From Kordia algicida OT-1 (GTDB lineage Bacteria; Bacteroidota; Bacteroidia; Flavobacteriales; Flavobacteriaceae): a DNA stretch of 64,000 nucleotides. This document shows positions 16,644 through 24,866 of the stretch, piece by piece. Below the pieces are notes generated by a model. That model was not told the origin of the DNA, did not search any database, and saw only the letters and a list, made by a program, of their open reading frames with translations. Where the stretch lies: contig NZ_DS544873.1 of the NCBI RefSeq assembly GCF_000154725.1, positions 3,321,319-3,385,318 on the forward strand, written 5' to 3'. The stretch's first letter is position 1. Each line of letters opens with the position of its first letter. Both the position numbers and the translations under genes were made by a program.

Positions 16644-18176
16644 ATGCTAGAAACATATAGAGGAACTTATTTTCATCCAAGAACTCAGTTTATAACCATA
16701 GACGAATCTGGAAATGTATTGGAAAGTGATAATGTTTTATTTTCACTTAAAAAAGGCGATGATATAAGTGTGGTAAGTCCATTTTTTGAAGGACTTTCTA
16801 GCTATTTTGATGTTCAAGAAGATAACGATATTAAATTTACTTGTGTACATCTAGAAAGTAGCGATCAGAAAGAATATACTTGCGATATCGAATTTAAAAC
16901 CTTCGCTAAAAATCAACCGACACTCATCATTATTCACGACTTTTCCGATCATTATAAATATTATCAGGAAGTTGCGCAAAGCAGAAATGAATCGGTGATT
17001 AATTCGCAAATTCTTGAACTCAAAAACAAATATCTTAAAGAAAAAGAAGATTTTAAAAATACCTTTATTGCAAATTTTAGTCATGAATTACGCAATCCGT
17101 TAACTGGCGTGACGGCGTTTTGTTCTGTTTTGGAGAAAACGAGTATGACGACAGAACAACAAGATTATGTAGAGGTTATTAAATCTTCTGCAGATCATTT
17201 GAAAAATATGATTGGCGACATCTTAGAAATGTCGAAAATTGAAGTTGGAAAACTTACTATTGAAGAAGAATTATTCAACTTTCATGAGCTGGTGGAAATG
17301 CTAGAATTTACCTATAGTGTAAAAGCAAAGCAAAAAAACATCGAATTTGAAGTTGATTTCGACGAGAAAATTCCAAAATACATTGAAAGCGACAAAACAC
17401 GTATCAAACAGATTTTTGAAAACCTGATTGAAAATGCTTTCAAATTTACCTCAACAGGAAAAGTAACACTCTCTATTCACGAAAATCAACGCAGAGCACG
17501 AAAAGTAAACCTAAACATCAGCGTAAAAGATACAGGAATCGGAATTCCGCCTGAAAAGTTAGACATTATTTTCAATAGTTTTACCCAACTTAACAATTCT
17601 CAAAAATATTCAGGCACAGGACTTGGCTTATCTATCGTAAAAGGATTGGTAGACTTAATGGATGGAAAAATTACTGTAGAAAGTGAAGAAAAAGTAGGTT
17701 CAACTTTCAAGATGAATATTAATTTCAAATATCCAATCAATCAAAAAAATACATCTTTAGAAAAGAAGTCTGATGTTGAAAACAAAAACTTTTTATCAAA
17801 AGAAAAATACAATATTTTACTTGCGGAAGATTCTGAACTCGCGCAAATGGCAGTACTAAAAATTTTGGCGCAAGAAGGGCATTTCTTCCTAGATATTATC
17901 AGTAATGGTGAAGACGTTATTGAAAGTATGATTCACAATGAATACGACTTGATTTTGATGGACATTCGCATGCCTGGAACACCTGGAGACGAGTTAACAA
18001 AAATGATTCGATCGCTTCCAGTACAAAACTGCAAAACCATTCCAATCTTAGCATTAACGGCCAATTTATACGATGACGACAAAAAACGTTACAAAAAAAT
18101 GGGCATGAATGATATCATTGAAAAACCTTTTGATGAAAAAACATTGTTGAAGAAGATTTATAAACATTTGAAATAA
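16644..18176 (+). CDS. Hybrid histidine kinase with C-terminal receiver
   Basis: A 510-residue soluble hybrid kinase without membrane segments. Residues 1-110 form an N-terminal PAS-like sensor of unknown ligand. A short coiled coil follows, then the phospho-acceptor His147 in FSHELRNPLTGV. The ATPase shows the N box NLIENAFKF, G1 DTGIGIP and G2 GTGLGLSIV. The receiver spans about 385-510 with the acceptor Asp440 in LILMDIRMPG and the conserved Lys in IEKPFD. It lies 5 nt after the small GTPase. No separate output regulator is encoded here, so phosphate may pass elsewhere or the receiver may act by protein contact. Confidence 0.9.
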   Translation: MLETYRGTYFHPRTQFITIDESGNVLESDNVLFSLKKGDDISVVSPFFEGLSSYFDVQEDNDIKFTCVHLESSDQKEYTCDIEFKTFAKNQPTLIIIHDFSDHYKYYQEVAQSRNESVINSQILELKNKYLKEKEDFKNTFIANFSHELRNPLTGVTAFCSVLEKTSMTTEQQDYVEVIKSSADHLKNMIGDILEMSKIEVGKLTIEEELFNFHELVEMLEFTYSVKAKQKNIEFEVDFDEKIPKYIESDKTRIKQIFENLIENAFKFTSTGKVTLSIHENQRRARKVNLNISVKDTGIGIPPEKLDIIFNSFTQLNNSQKYSGTGLGLSIVKGLVDLMDGKITVESEEKVGSTFKMNINFKYPINQKNTSLEKKSDVENKNFLSKEKYNILLAEDSELAQMAVLKILAQEGHFFLDIISNGEDVIESMIHNEYDLILMDIRMPGTPGDELTKMIRSLPVQNCKTIPILALTANLYDDDKKRYKKMGMNDIIEKPFDEKTLLKKIYKHLK

Positions 18177-18219
18177 AATAGCGTTCAATTCGTTTTTTTA
18201 CACAGAATCCGTTTTACAC

Positions 18220-19011
18220 ATGTCTGTGAAAAAAATATTTGCACTCATTCTTCTCTTTTCCTTTGGAATAAACGCTTGTTTTGCCCAATTTTCAACGAAA
18301 ATCAAAGAAATTTTAGACCGTAAAAATTTTTCTGAATTTGAAAATTTCTATAAAAACGAACTCCTTAATGAAAGCAGTCCGCGTATATATACATTTATGC
18401 TACGCGACATTACACACCATACGCAAGAAGGTATATTTGTCTTTGAAAAATATGAAACAGATCCAAAGAACCCAAGTATTGCCTCGGTTACGACTTATAG
18501 AGTTCGATTGCTTACATACCAACAAAACATAATCTTTTACGAGTTATCTAAAAAACTAAATAAAAGAATTGGTGGCAATTGGGAACCATATTACGATATC
18601 ATTGCACACTATAAAAATTATACCGCGTACCGAGAATTTCAACACGATTTTAAAAATATCTTTCAGACGAATCTTAACGAAAAAGAACTTTTTGAACTTC
18701 GTTATATTTATGGTGAAAAATGTAGTATTGTTGGAATTGATCCGATTGAAAAAACCAAAATGAAAGCATGGGTAAAAAAAGGCAATAAAACTAAAATACG
18801 AAATTGGTTAACTGCGACCAATACAGAAAAACAACTCTACGCATTTGAAGGCTTGCTACAATTAAAAAAAGCAGGAATATCATTGACAAAGCAAGAAGAA
18901 AAAATGATGAATTTTGTTGCCAACAAAAACGGAATGGTACAAACGTGTGCCGGTTGTAGCTATACTACAGAAGGAATTCAGGAAGTAATACACAGAATTC
19001 AATCCGAATAA
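18220..19011 (+). CDS. Secreted hypothetical protein
   Basis: A 263-residue protein with a signal peptide (KKIFALILLFSFGINACFA). The mature part is mixed charged with many aromatic residues and no domain I recognise. Near the C-terminus is a CAGC motif (VQTCAGCSYTTEG) that could be redox-active or metal-binding, but one motif is weak evidence. The alternative is a lipoprotein, because a Cys occurs in the signal region (INAC), though it is followed by FAQ, which looks like a normal signal peptidase I site. It lies 43 nt after the hybrid kinase on the same strand and may be in that operon. Confidence 0.65.
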   Translation: MSVKKIFALILLFSFGINACFAQFSTKIKEILDRKNFSEFENFYKNELLNESSPRIYTFMLRDITHHTQEGIFVFEKYETDPKNPSIASVTTYRVRLLTYQQNIIFYELSKKLNKRIGGNWEPYYDIIAHYKNYTAYREFQHDFKNIFQTNLNEKELFELRYIYGEKCSIVGIDPIEKTKMKAWVKKGNKTKIRNWLTATNTEKQLYAFEGLLQLKKAGISLTKQEEKMMNFVANKNGMVQTCAGCSYTTEGIQEVIHRIQSE

Positions 19012-19018
19012 ATAGTAC

Positions 19019-19047
19019 AAAAAAAAACCAAGCAATAACTCGGTTTT
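19019..19047 (-). terminator. Rho-independent terminator for the TerB-like gene
   Basis: Read on the minus strand: AAAACCGAG, loop TTATTG, CTTGGTTTT (one G-U pair), then a run of T. It lies 24 nt after the TerB-like stop codon. Confidence 0.65.
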
Positions 19048-19070
19048 CAATATTAACAACTCGTTATTTA

Positions 19071-19502
19071 CTAACGATTCATATTTTTAATTTCATCTTT
19101 AAAATCTTCAGAATCTACACCTTTGCTTACCAACATTAATGCTTTGTGTACCACATACGCTACGTTTTCTGGAGAAAATCCTAAACCAATTCCCAAACGC
19201 TCTAACATAACTGTTTGCTTTGGTCCTAAATCGTGATCTGCATATACCATACGTGTCAAATCATACAAACGATCCAAACGTTCATTGTACATTGTTGGCG
19301 GATTTACAGGATGCGATTTGTAATCTTTTAAAATTTCTTTATAATCACTTTCAGAGATATCTAAATTTCTAGCCATTCTGTCTAAAAATGCTTTCTCCTC
19401 ATCTGTAATAACACCATCACTCATTGCCACACGAACAATTGCAGCAAAATGATCTTGATTTCTTTCGCGAAATCCACTTGAATATAAATCTGATATAGAC
19501 AT
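19071..19502 (-). CDS. TerB-like tellurite resistance family protein
   Basis: A 143-residue helical protein of the TerB/DjlA-N type: AIVRVAMSDGVITDEEKAFLDRMARNLDIS is the acidic first helix pair that typically binds a metal. Function in Bacteroidetes is not known; tellurite resistance is only the family name, and no other ter genes are nearby. A minus-strand -7 element TATATTTG (19522-19529) lies 19 nt upstream with a possible -33 TTG 22 nt further, and a terminator follows the gene, so it looks monocistronic. It is divergent from mfd. Confidence 0.85.
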   Translation of the reverse strand: MSISDLYSSGFRERNQDHFAAIVRVAMSDGVITDEEKAFLDRMARNLDISESDYKEILKDYKSHPVNPPTMYNERLDRLYDLTRMVYADHDLGPKQTVMLERLGIGLGFSPENVAYVVHKALMLVSKGVDSEDFKDEIKNMNR

Positions 19503-19521
19503 TTCTTAATTTTTAGTACTG

Positions 19522-19603
19522 CAAATATAAATAATCTATCGTCTTTTTATGCAAAATTTTAGCCTGATTTTCTACAGATTATAATGTCTGCATAGTATAT
19601 TTG
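19522..19603. promoter_or_regulatory. Divergent promoters for terB-like gene and mfd
   Basis: The same octamer TATATTTG occurs on the minus strand at 19522-19529 (toward the TerB-like gene) and on the plus strand at 19596-19603 (toward mfd, 19 nt before its GTG). Both fit the Bacteroidetes -7 element exactly. Confidence 0.5.
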
Positions 19604-19622
19604 TATCTAAATTTTTTCAGCC

Positions 19623-22600
19623 GTGAGTATATCTAAAATCTCGCAACATTTTTCACAATCTCCTGAACTCAGGAAATTGGGGCAAGCTATTGCCAAAAAT
19701 CAAGAAAAAGTACACGCAAAAGGTCTTACAGGATCAAGTTTATCGTTTGTCATTTCAGAAACCTACAAGCAAAGTGACATGCCTTTTCTTTTTATTTTGA
19801 ATGATAAAGAAGAAGCCGCATATTACTTAAACGACTTAGAATATTTACTCAATGACAAAGATGTGCTTTTTTATCCTGGAAGCTATCGTCGTCCGTACCA
19901 AATTGAAGAAACAGATAATGCCAATGTATTGCTTCGCGCGGAAGTGCTAAACCGTATCAATTCGCGAAAAAAACCTTCGTTGATTGTTACCTATCCTGAT
20001 GCGCTTTTTGAAAAAGTAGTTACCCGAAAAGAACTGGAAAAAAATACACTCAAAATTTCGTTGAACGATAAACTTTCTATCGATTTTGTAAACGAAACCT
20101 TGTTTGAATACAACTTCAATCGCGTAGATTTTGTCACAGAACCTGGCGAATTCTCGGTTCGTGGTGGAATTGTCGATGTCTATTCATTCTCAAATGACGA
20201 ACCCTACCGAATTGAATTTTTTGGTGAAGAAGTAGATAGTTTACGAACGTTTGATGTGGAAACGCAACTTTCTACCGAAAAGGTGAAAAAAATTAGCATC
20301 ATTCCAAATGTAGAAAATAAAGCGTTGCAAGAATCACGAGAAAGTTTTCTAAAATACATTCCAGGGAAAACGATCGTTTTTGCGAAAAATACCGAGTTAC
20401 TCTTTGGGCGAATTGATAAATTATTTAGCAAAGCAAATGATGCTTTCGCAGAATTGTCTGAAGACATCAAGCACAATACGCCAGAAGAATTATTCTGCAC
20501 CAAAGCACTTTTACAACGTCAATTTTTAGACTATACGATTGTAGAATTGACACCAAATCCGTTGTTGAAAGCAGATTCTTTTATCGGATTTAATACCACA
20601 CCACAACCATCTTTCAATCGCCAATTTGATTTACTGATTGAAGATTTAGACAAAAACCACGAAAAAGGTTATACCAATTACATTACGTGTGTAAGCGAGC
20701 AACAAGCCAAACGTTTGAGTGATATTTTTAATGATGTTCAAGAAAAAGTACATTATGAAACCGTTGTGCTTCCACTCTACCAAGGTTTTGCCGATCACGA
20801 TCAGAAGATAATTTGTTACACCGATCACCAAATTTTTGAACGTTATCACAAGTTTCATCTAAAAAACGGATACGCCAAAAAACAAGCCATTACGCTAAAA
20901 GAATTGACCAATTTAGAAGTCGGCGATTATGTAACACATATCGATCATGGAATTGGAAAATTTGGTGGTTTAAAAAAGATAGATGTCGAAGGAAAAAAGC
21001 AAGAAGCTATCAAACTAATTTACGGCGAACGCGATATTTTGTATTTGAGCATTCACTCATTACACAAAATTTCAAAATTTAATGGTAAAGATGGAAAAGC
21101 ACCAAAAATATACAAATTAGGTTCTGGCGCTTGGAAAAAACTCAAGCAAAAAACCAAAGCACGCGTAAAACATATTGCGTATAATTTGATTGAATTGTAC
21201 GCCAAACGACGCATGCAAAAAGGAATTCAATACGGACCTGATACACATTTACAACACGAACTAGAAGCTTCTTTTATTTATGAAGATACGCCAGATCAAT
21301 CGAAAGCAACACAAGATGTAAAAGCCGATATGGAAAGCGAACGACCAATGGACAGATTGGTATGTGGCGATGTTGGTTTCGGAAAAACAGAAGTTGCCAT
21401 TCGTGCGGCATTTAAAGCTGTAGATAACGGAAAACAAGTTGCTATTTTAGTGCCGACGACTATTTTGGCGTTTCAGCATTTTAAAACCTTTAGCGAACGC
21501 TTAAAAGAAATGCCGATTACGATTGATTATTTAAACCGTTTTCGAAGTACCAAACAGCGAAATGAAGTTTTAAAAGGTTTGGAAGATGGAAGTGTTGATA
21601 TTGTGATTGGAACGCATCAACTCGTAAATAAAGCGGTAAAATTTAAAGATTTAGGGCTCTTAATTGTTGACGAAGAACAAAAATTTGGCGTTGCCGTAAA
21701 AGATAAACTCAAAACCATCAAAGAAAATGTAGATACGCTCACGTTGACTGCAACTCCAATTCCGCGTACATTGCAATTTAGCTTGATGGCTGCCCGCGAT
21801 TTATCAGTGATTACAACGCCGCCACCAAATCGTTATCCTATAGAAACACACGTTATTCGTTTTCAGGAAGAAACCATTCGTGATGCAGTGAGTTATGAAA
21901 TTCAGCGTGGCGGACAAGTGTTTTTTATTCACAATCGTATTGAAAATATCAAAGAAGTTGCAGGAATGATTCAGCGTTTGGTACCAGATGCCAAAATTGG
22001 AATCGGTCACGGACAAATGGAAGGAAAGAAACTCGAAAAACTCATGTTGGCGTTTATGAATGGCGAATTTGATGTGTTGGTTTCTACGACAATTATTGAA
22101 AGTGGTTTGGACGTTCCGAATGCGAATACCATTTTTATTAATAATGCTAATAATTTCGGATTGAGTGATTTGCACCAAATGCGCGGACGTGTAGGACGAA
22201 GCAATAAGAAAGCATTTTGCTATTTCATTACGCCGCCAGATTCTGTAATGACACAAGATGCCCGAAAACGAATTAATGCTTTGGTACAGTTTTCTACGCT
22301 TGGAAGCGGATTTAATATTGCGATGAAAGATTTGGAAATTCGCGGTGCGGGAGATTTATTAGGTGGCGAACAAAGCGGATTTATCAACGAAATTGGTTTT
22401 GATACGTACCAAAAAATCCTCAATGAAACCATTGAAGAACTCAAGGAAAACGAGTTTAAAGAATTGTATGAAGAACAGGAAAGCAAGAAGGAAAAAGTAT
22501 TTTTGAAGGAAACACAAATTGATACTGATTTTGAATTGCTGTTTCCAGATGCGTATATTAACACGGTTTCAGAACGTTTGGTATTGTATAATAAACTGAG

Positions 22601-22964
22601 TGAATTGAAAACGGAAGAAGATTTACAAACCTATGAAAATGAGCTTGTAGACCGTTTTGGACCGTTGCCAGAACCTGCTGTCGACTTACTAGATTCAGTA
22701 CGTATTAAATGGTTGGCGACAAAGTTAGGTTTGGAAAAAATCATTATGAAAAAAGGAAAATTGGTTGGGTATTTTATTTCCGATCAGCAATCAGATTTTT
22801 ACCAAAGTCCAAACTTTACTAAAGTATTACAGTTTGTACAGCAAAACCCAAGAGTTTGCAAAATGAAAGAAAAACAAACCCGAAATGGTTTGCGCTTATT
22901 GCTTACTTTTGAACAAATTACTTCTGTAAAAAAAGCATTGAACGTATTAGAAAAAATTATATAA
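19623..22964 (+). CDS. mfd: Transcription-repair coupling factor
   Basis: A 1113-residue ATP-dependent translocase that removes stalled RNA polymerase and recruits UvrA. In order: UvrB-like N-terminal modules (YPGSYRRPYQIEETDNAN), a CarD-like RNA polymerase-interaction domain around residues 430-490 (VGDYVTHIDHGIGKF), the helicase core with Walker A GDVGFGKTE near 580, Walker B DEEQ near 682 (IVDEEQKFGV), the TLTATPIPRTLQ motif, the RGRVGR motif VI and a C-terminal D7 domain (VLYNKLSEL). The start is GTG, with a -7 element 19 nt upstream. The length is slightly under the E. coli protein. Confidence 0.96.
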   Translation: MSISKISQHFSQSPELRKLGQAIAKNQEKVHAKGLTGSSLSFVISETYKQSDMPFLFILNDKEEAAYYLNDLEYLLNDKDVLFYPGSYRRPYQIEETDNANVLLRAEVLNRINSRKKPSLIVTYPDALFEKVVTRKELEKNTLKISLNDKLSIDFVNETLFEYNFNRVDFVTEPGEFSVRGGIVDVYSFSNDEPYRIEFFGEEVDSLRTFDVETQLSTEKVKKISIIPNVENKALQESRESFLKYIPGKTIVFAKNTELLFGRIDKLFSKANDAFAELSEDIKHNTPEELFCTKALLQRQFLDYTIVELTPNPLLKADSFIGFNTTPQPSFNRQFDLLIEDLDKNHEKGYTNYITCVSEQQAKRLSDIFNDVQEKVHYETVVLPLYQGFADHDQKIICYTDHQIFERYHKFHLKNGYAKKQAITLKELTNLEVGDYVTHIDHGIGKFGGLKKIDVEGKKQEAIKLIYGERDILYLSIHSLHKISKFNGKDGKAPKIYKLGSGAWKKLKQKTKARVKHIAYNLIELYAKRRMQKGIQYGPDTHLQHELEASFIYEDTPDQSKATQDVKADMESERPMDRLVCGDVGFGKTEVAIRAAFKAVDNGKQVAILVPTTILAFQHFKTFSERLKEMPITIDYLNRFRSTKQRNEVLKGLEDGSVDIVIGTHQLVNKAVKFKDLGLLIVDEEQKFGVAVKDKLKTIKENVDTLTLTATPIPRTLQFSLMAARDLSVITTPPPNRYPIETHVIRFQEETIRDAVSYEIQRGGQVFFIHNRIENIKEVAGMIQRLVPDAKIGIGHGQMEGKKLEKLMLAFMNGEFDVLVSTTIIESGLDVPNANTIFINNANNFGLSDLHQMRGRVGRSNKKAFCYFITPPDSVMTQDARKRINALVQFSTLGSGFNIAMKDLEIRGAGDLLGGEQSGFINEIGFDTYQKILNETIEELKENEFKELYEEQESKKEKVFLKETQIDTDFELLFPDAYINTVSERLVLYNKLSELKTEEDLQTYENELVDRFGPLPEPAVDLLDSVRIKWLATKLGLEKIIMKKGKLVGYFISDQQSDFYQSPNFTKVLQFVQQNPRVCKMKEKQTRNGLRLLLTFEQITSVKKALNVLEKII

Positions 22965-23009
22965 ATTGTTTTGGCTTAATTATTGGATAGCTTTTAAAAA
23001 AACACCATT

Positions 23010-24335
23010 ATGATAAAAAAATTACTTTGTATTCTTTTCTTGATTCCTCTGTGTTTACAAGCACAGCAGACACTTTCAGGAACTTTTTCACCTGCTGAAA
23101 ATTATGAATGGTTTATCATTTATAAATTAAAAACAACACATCAAGCGTATGTTGCTAATGGAAAAATTGTAGACGGAAAGTTGAACTACACCTTTAAACC
23201 TTCTGCCGAAAAAGGCATGTATCGTTTGGTATACGGATTGCCGCAGGAATCTGAAAATTTCGATTTTATTTATAGTGGCGAAGAAGATATTGCTTTCGAT
23301 TTTAGTGAAAAGGGAATCGACTTTACACTTTCTAAAGAAAACAAATTAAATACTTCCTATTTTTCAAGTATCAACAAGGTAAAACGCCAAATCAACACAT
23401 TTTACCAAAACGGAGATACAGACAAAGAAGCTTTTTTAGCTATTTTTAAAATGCTTGATGACACACAAAAAGTCTTTGAGAAAGAAGCCGAAGGAACAAT
23501 GGTTTCACATTTTATCAAGGCAAGTCGCTCGTACATTCCGAAAGCTTATGAGAAACCACAAGTAATGGTTGACAATATTAAGAAACATTATTTTGACCAT
23601 ATTGACTTTTCGGATTCTATTTTGCAAAACTCAGATTTCATTTCAGAGAAGATTTCTAATTACGTGTTTACCGCAATGCCGATGAAAGAAATCACTGGAA
23701 AAGAATTGACCGAACAGTACAAAAAGAATATTGCAACGATTGCTGAGAAAATAAAACCTGTTGCTAAAGATTATCAAAAAACATTATTTAACGTATTGTG
23801 GGAACAAATGGTGGTGTTGGAAAATGATGCCATTGCCAATCATATTTCAGATACATATTTGCTTTCGTTAGCTACCGAATTGAATGATAAGACTTTGATA
23901 GAAAAGCTAGAAAAATTTAAACGCCTTTCTTTTGGCGCCGTTGCCCCAGAAATTACTTGGGTAAAGGATAACAAAATACACAAACTAAGCGAATTAGAAG
24001 GAGCTGAAAACTACGTGATTGTATTTTGGAGTAGTACATGTTCGCATTGTTTGAAAGAAATGCCAAAATTGAAAGAATTTGTAACAGCACAAGAAAAAGG
24101 AAAATTTAAAGTAATTGCTATTGGCTTGGAAGATGAACGTGCAAGTTGGGCAAATGAAAGTTCTTTTTATCCAGATTTTATTCACGTGTTAGGTTTGCAA
24201 AAGTGGGATAATGAGATTGGAAATAGGTACGATGTGAGTTCTACACCGACCTTTTTTGTGTTGGATAAAGACAAGCGAATTATTGGAAAGCCTTATGGTG
24301 TGAAGGAATTGAAGGAGTTTTATGCTGAGAAGTGA
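23010..24335 (+). CDS. TlpA-like thioredoxin-domain protein, exported
   Basis: A 441-residue protein with a signal peptide (KKLLCILFLIPLCLQAQ). The first 100 mature residues resemble the DUF4369 beta domain seen before TlpA domains in Bacteroidetes; a helical middle follows, and a C-terminal thioredoxin fold starts near residue 312 (FGAVAPEITW). The redox motif is Cys-Ser-His-Cys in FWSSTCSHCLKEMPKL, with the cis-Pro in SSTPTFFVLD. It probably reduces or isomerises disulfides in the periplasm or on the cell surface. It follows mfd by 45 nt but is probably unrelated in function. Confidence 0.87.
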   Translation: MIKKLLCILFLIPLCLQAQQTLSGTFSPAENYEWFIIYKLKTTHQAYVANGKIVDGKLNYTFKPSAEKGMYRLVYGLPQESENFDFIYSGEEDIAFDFSEKGIDFTLSKENKLNTSYFSSINKVKRQINTFYQNGDTDKEAFLAIFKMLDDTQKVFEKEAEGTMVSHFIKASRSYIPKAYEKPQVMVDNIKKHYFDHIDFSDSILQNSDFISEKISNYVFTAMPMKEITGKELTEQYKKNIATIAEKIKPVAKDYQKTLFNVLWEQMVVLENDAIANHISDTYLLSLATELNDKTLIEKLEKFKRLSFGAVAPEITWVKDNKIHKLSELEGAENYVIVFWSSTCSHCLKEMPKLKEFVTAQEKGKFKVIAIGLEDERASWANESSFYPDFIHVLGLQKWDNEIGNRYDVSSTPTFFVLDKDKRIIGKPYGVKELKEFYAEK

Positions 24336-24338
24336 TTG

Positions 24339-24366
24339 GTGAGTTGTGAGTTGTGAGTTGTGAGTT
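24339..24366. repeat. Tandem heptamer repeat GTGAGTT x4
   Basis: Four exact head-to-tail copies of GTGAGTT start 3 nt after the TlpA-like stop codon. The array is short and could vary in length by slippage. No function is suggested by its position. Confidence 0.8.
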
Positions 24367-24447
24367 GAAATACTTTTTCTTGGGGAAAAATTACTGATTT
24401 TGGATATTTGCTTCTGAAAGCTTGTAAAAACATAACGCAATAAAAAA

Positions 24448-24473
24448 ACAGAAAAGTATGATTACTTTTCTGT
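24448..24473. terminator. Bidirectional hairpin terminator
   Basis: ACAGAAAAGTA, loop TGAT, TACTTTTCTGT: a perfect 11-bp stem with an A-run before it and a T-rich tail after it. It lies between the convergent TlpA-like gene and the first peptide precursor gene and can serve both. Confidence 0.75.
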
Positions 24474-24501
24474 CTCTTTTGGTCAACACACATATTTATT
24501 T

Positions 24502-24768
24502 TTATCCTGAAACTTGTCCTGTATTATTAGTATCGGCTACAGAATCTGGATCTGTACAACCGTTTCTAAGATCGGTTCTTCCATGAAATACAGTACATTC
24601 ATTAGGGAAACTTTGAATAGTTTGGTCACAGTTTACTTGTGATTGATCCCCTGGATTGGTATTGGTATTGTGACAAGGATTAGAATCTGTTCCTCCGACA
24701 ATTCCTTTAATTTGAAGATTCGCAATTTTAAATTTTCTGAATTTTAATACTTTTTTGTTTTCTCTCAT
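24502..24768 (-). CDS. GG-leader Cys-containing peptide precursor 1
   Basis: An 88-residue precursor. The leader (MRENKKVLKFRKFKIANLQI) is basic with spaced hydrophobic residues and ends in IKGIVGG near residue 25, as in Bacteroidetes class I lanthipeptide-type or other GG-leader natural product precursors. The 60-residue core has four Cys (NPCHN, NCDQ, ECTVF, NGCTD) and many Ser/Thr. I chose ATG 24768; the upstream ATG at 24801 overlaps the predicted -7 element. The promoter has -33 TTG (24825-24827) and -7 TAGTTTTG (24799-24806), 18 nt apart. No modification enzyme is nearby. Class assignment is inferred. Confidence 0.7.
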   Translation of the reverse strand: MRENKKVLKFRKFKIANLQIKGIVGGTDSNPCHNTNTNPGDQSQVNCDQTIQSFPNECTVFHGRTDLRNGCTDPDSVADTNNTGQVSG

Positions 24769-24798
24769 CTTAAATAATTTTAATTTTTTGAATGTATT

Positions 24799-24827
24799 CA
24801 AAACTAAACATTCATTTATAATATCAA
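24799..24827 (-). promoter_or_regulatory. Promoter of peptide precursor 1
   Basis: On the minus strand, a -33 TTG (24825-24827), 18 nt spacer and -7 TAGTTTTG (24799-24806) match the Bacteroidetes consensus. The transcript would start near 24794, 25 nt before the ATG at 24768. Confidence 0.5.
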
Positions 24828-24853
24828 TTGAAAATCAACTGTTTGAAAACTAC

Positions 24854-24866
24854 AATTCCGTGAATT
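24854..24866. promoter_or_regulatory. Candidate operator AATTC-N3-GAATT, site 1
   Basis: AATTCCGTGAATT is a perfect 5+5 inverted repeat with a 3-nt spacer, 47 nt upstream of the -7 element of peptide precursor 1. The same 13-mer (other strand) recurs at 26627-26639 at nearly the same distance from the regulator promoter. It overlaps the last codon of the AraC-type gene. Confidence 0.5.
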
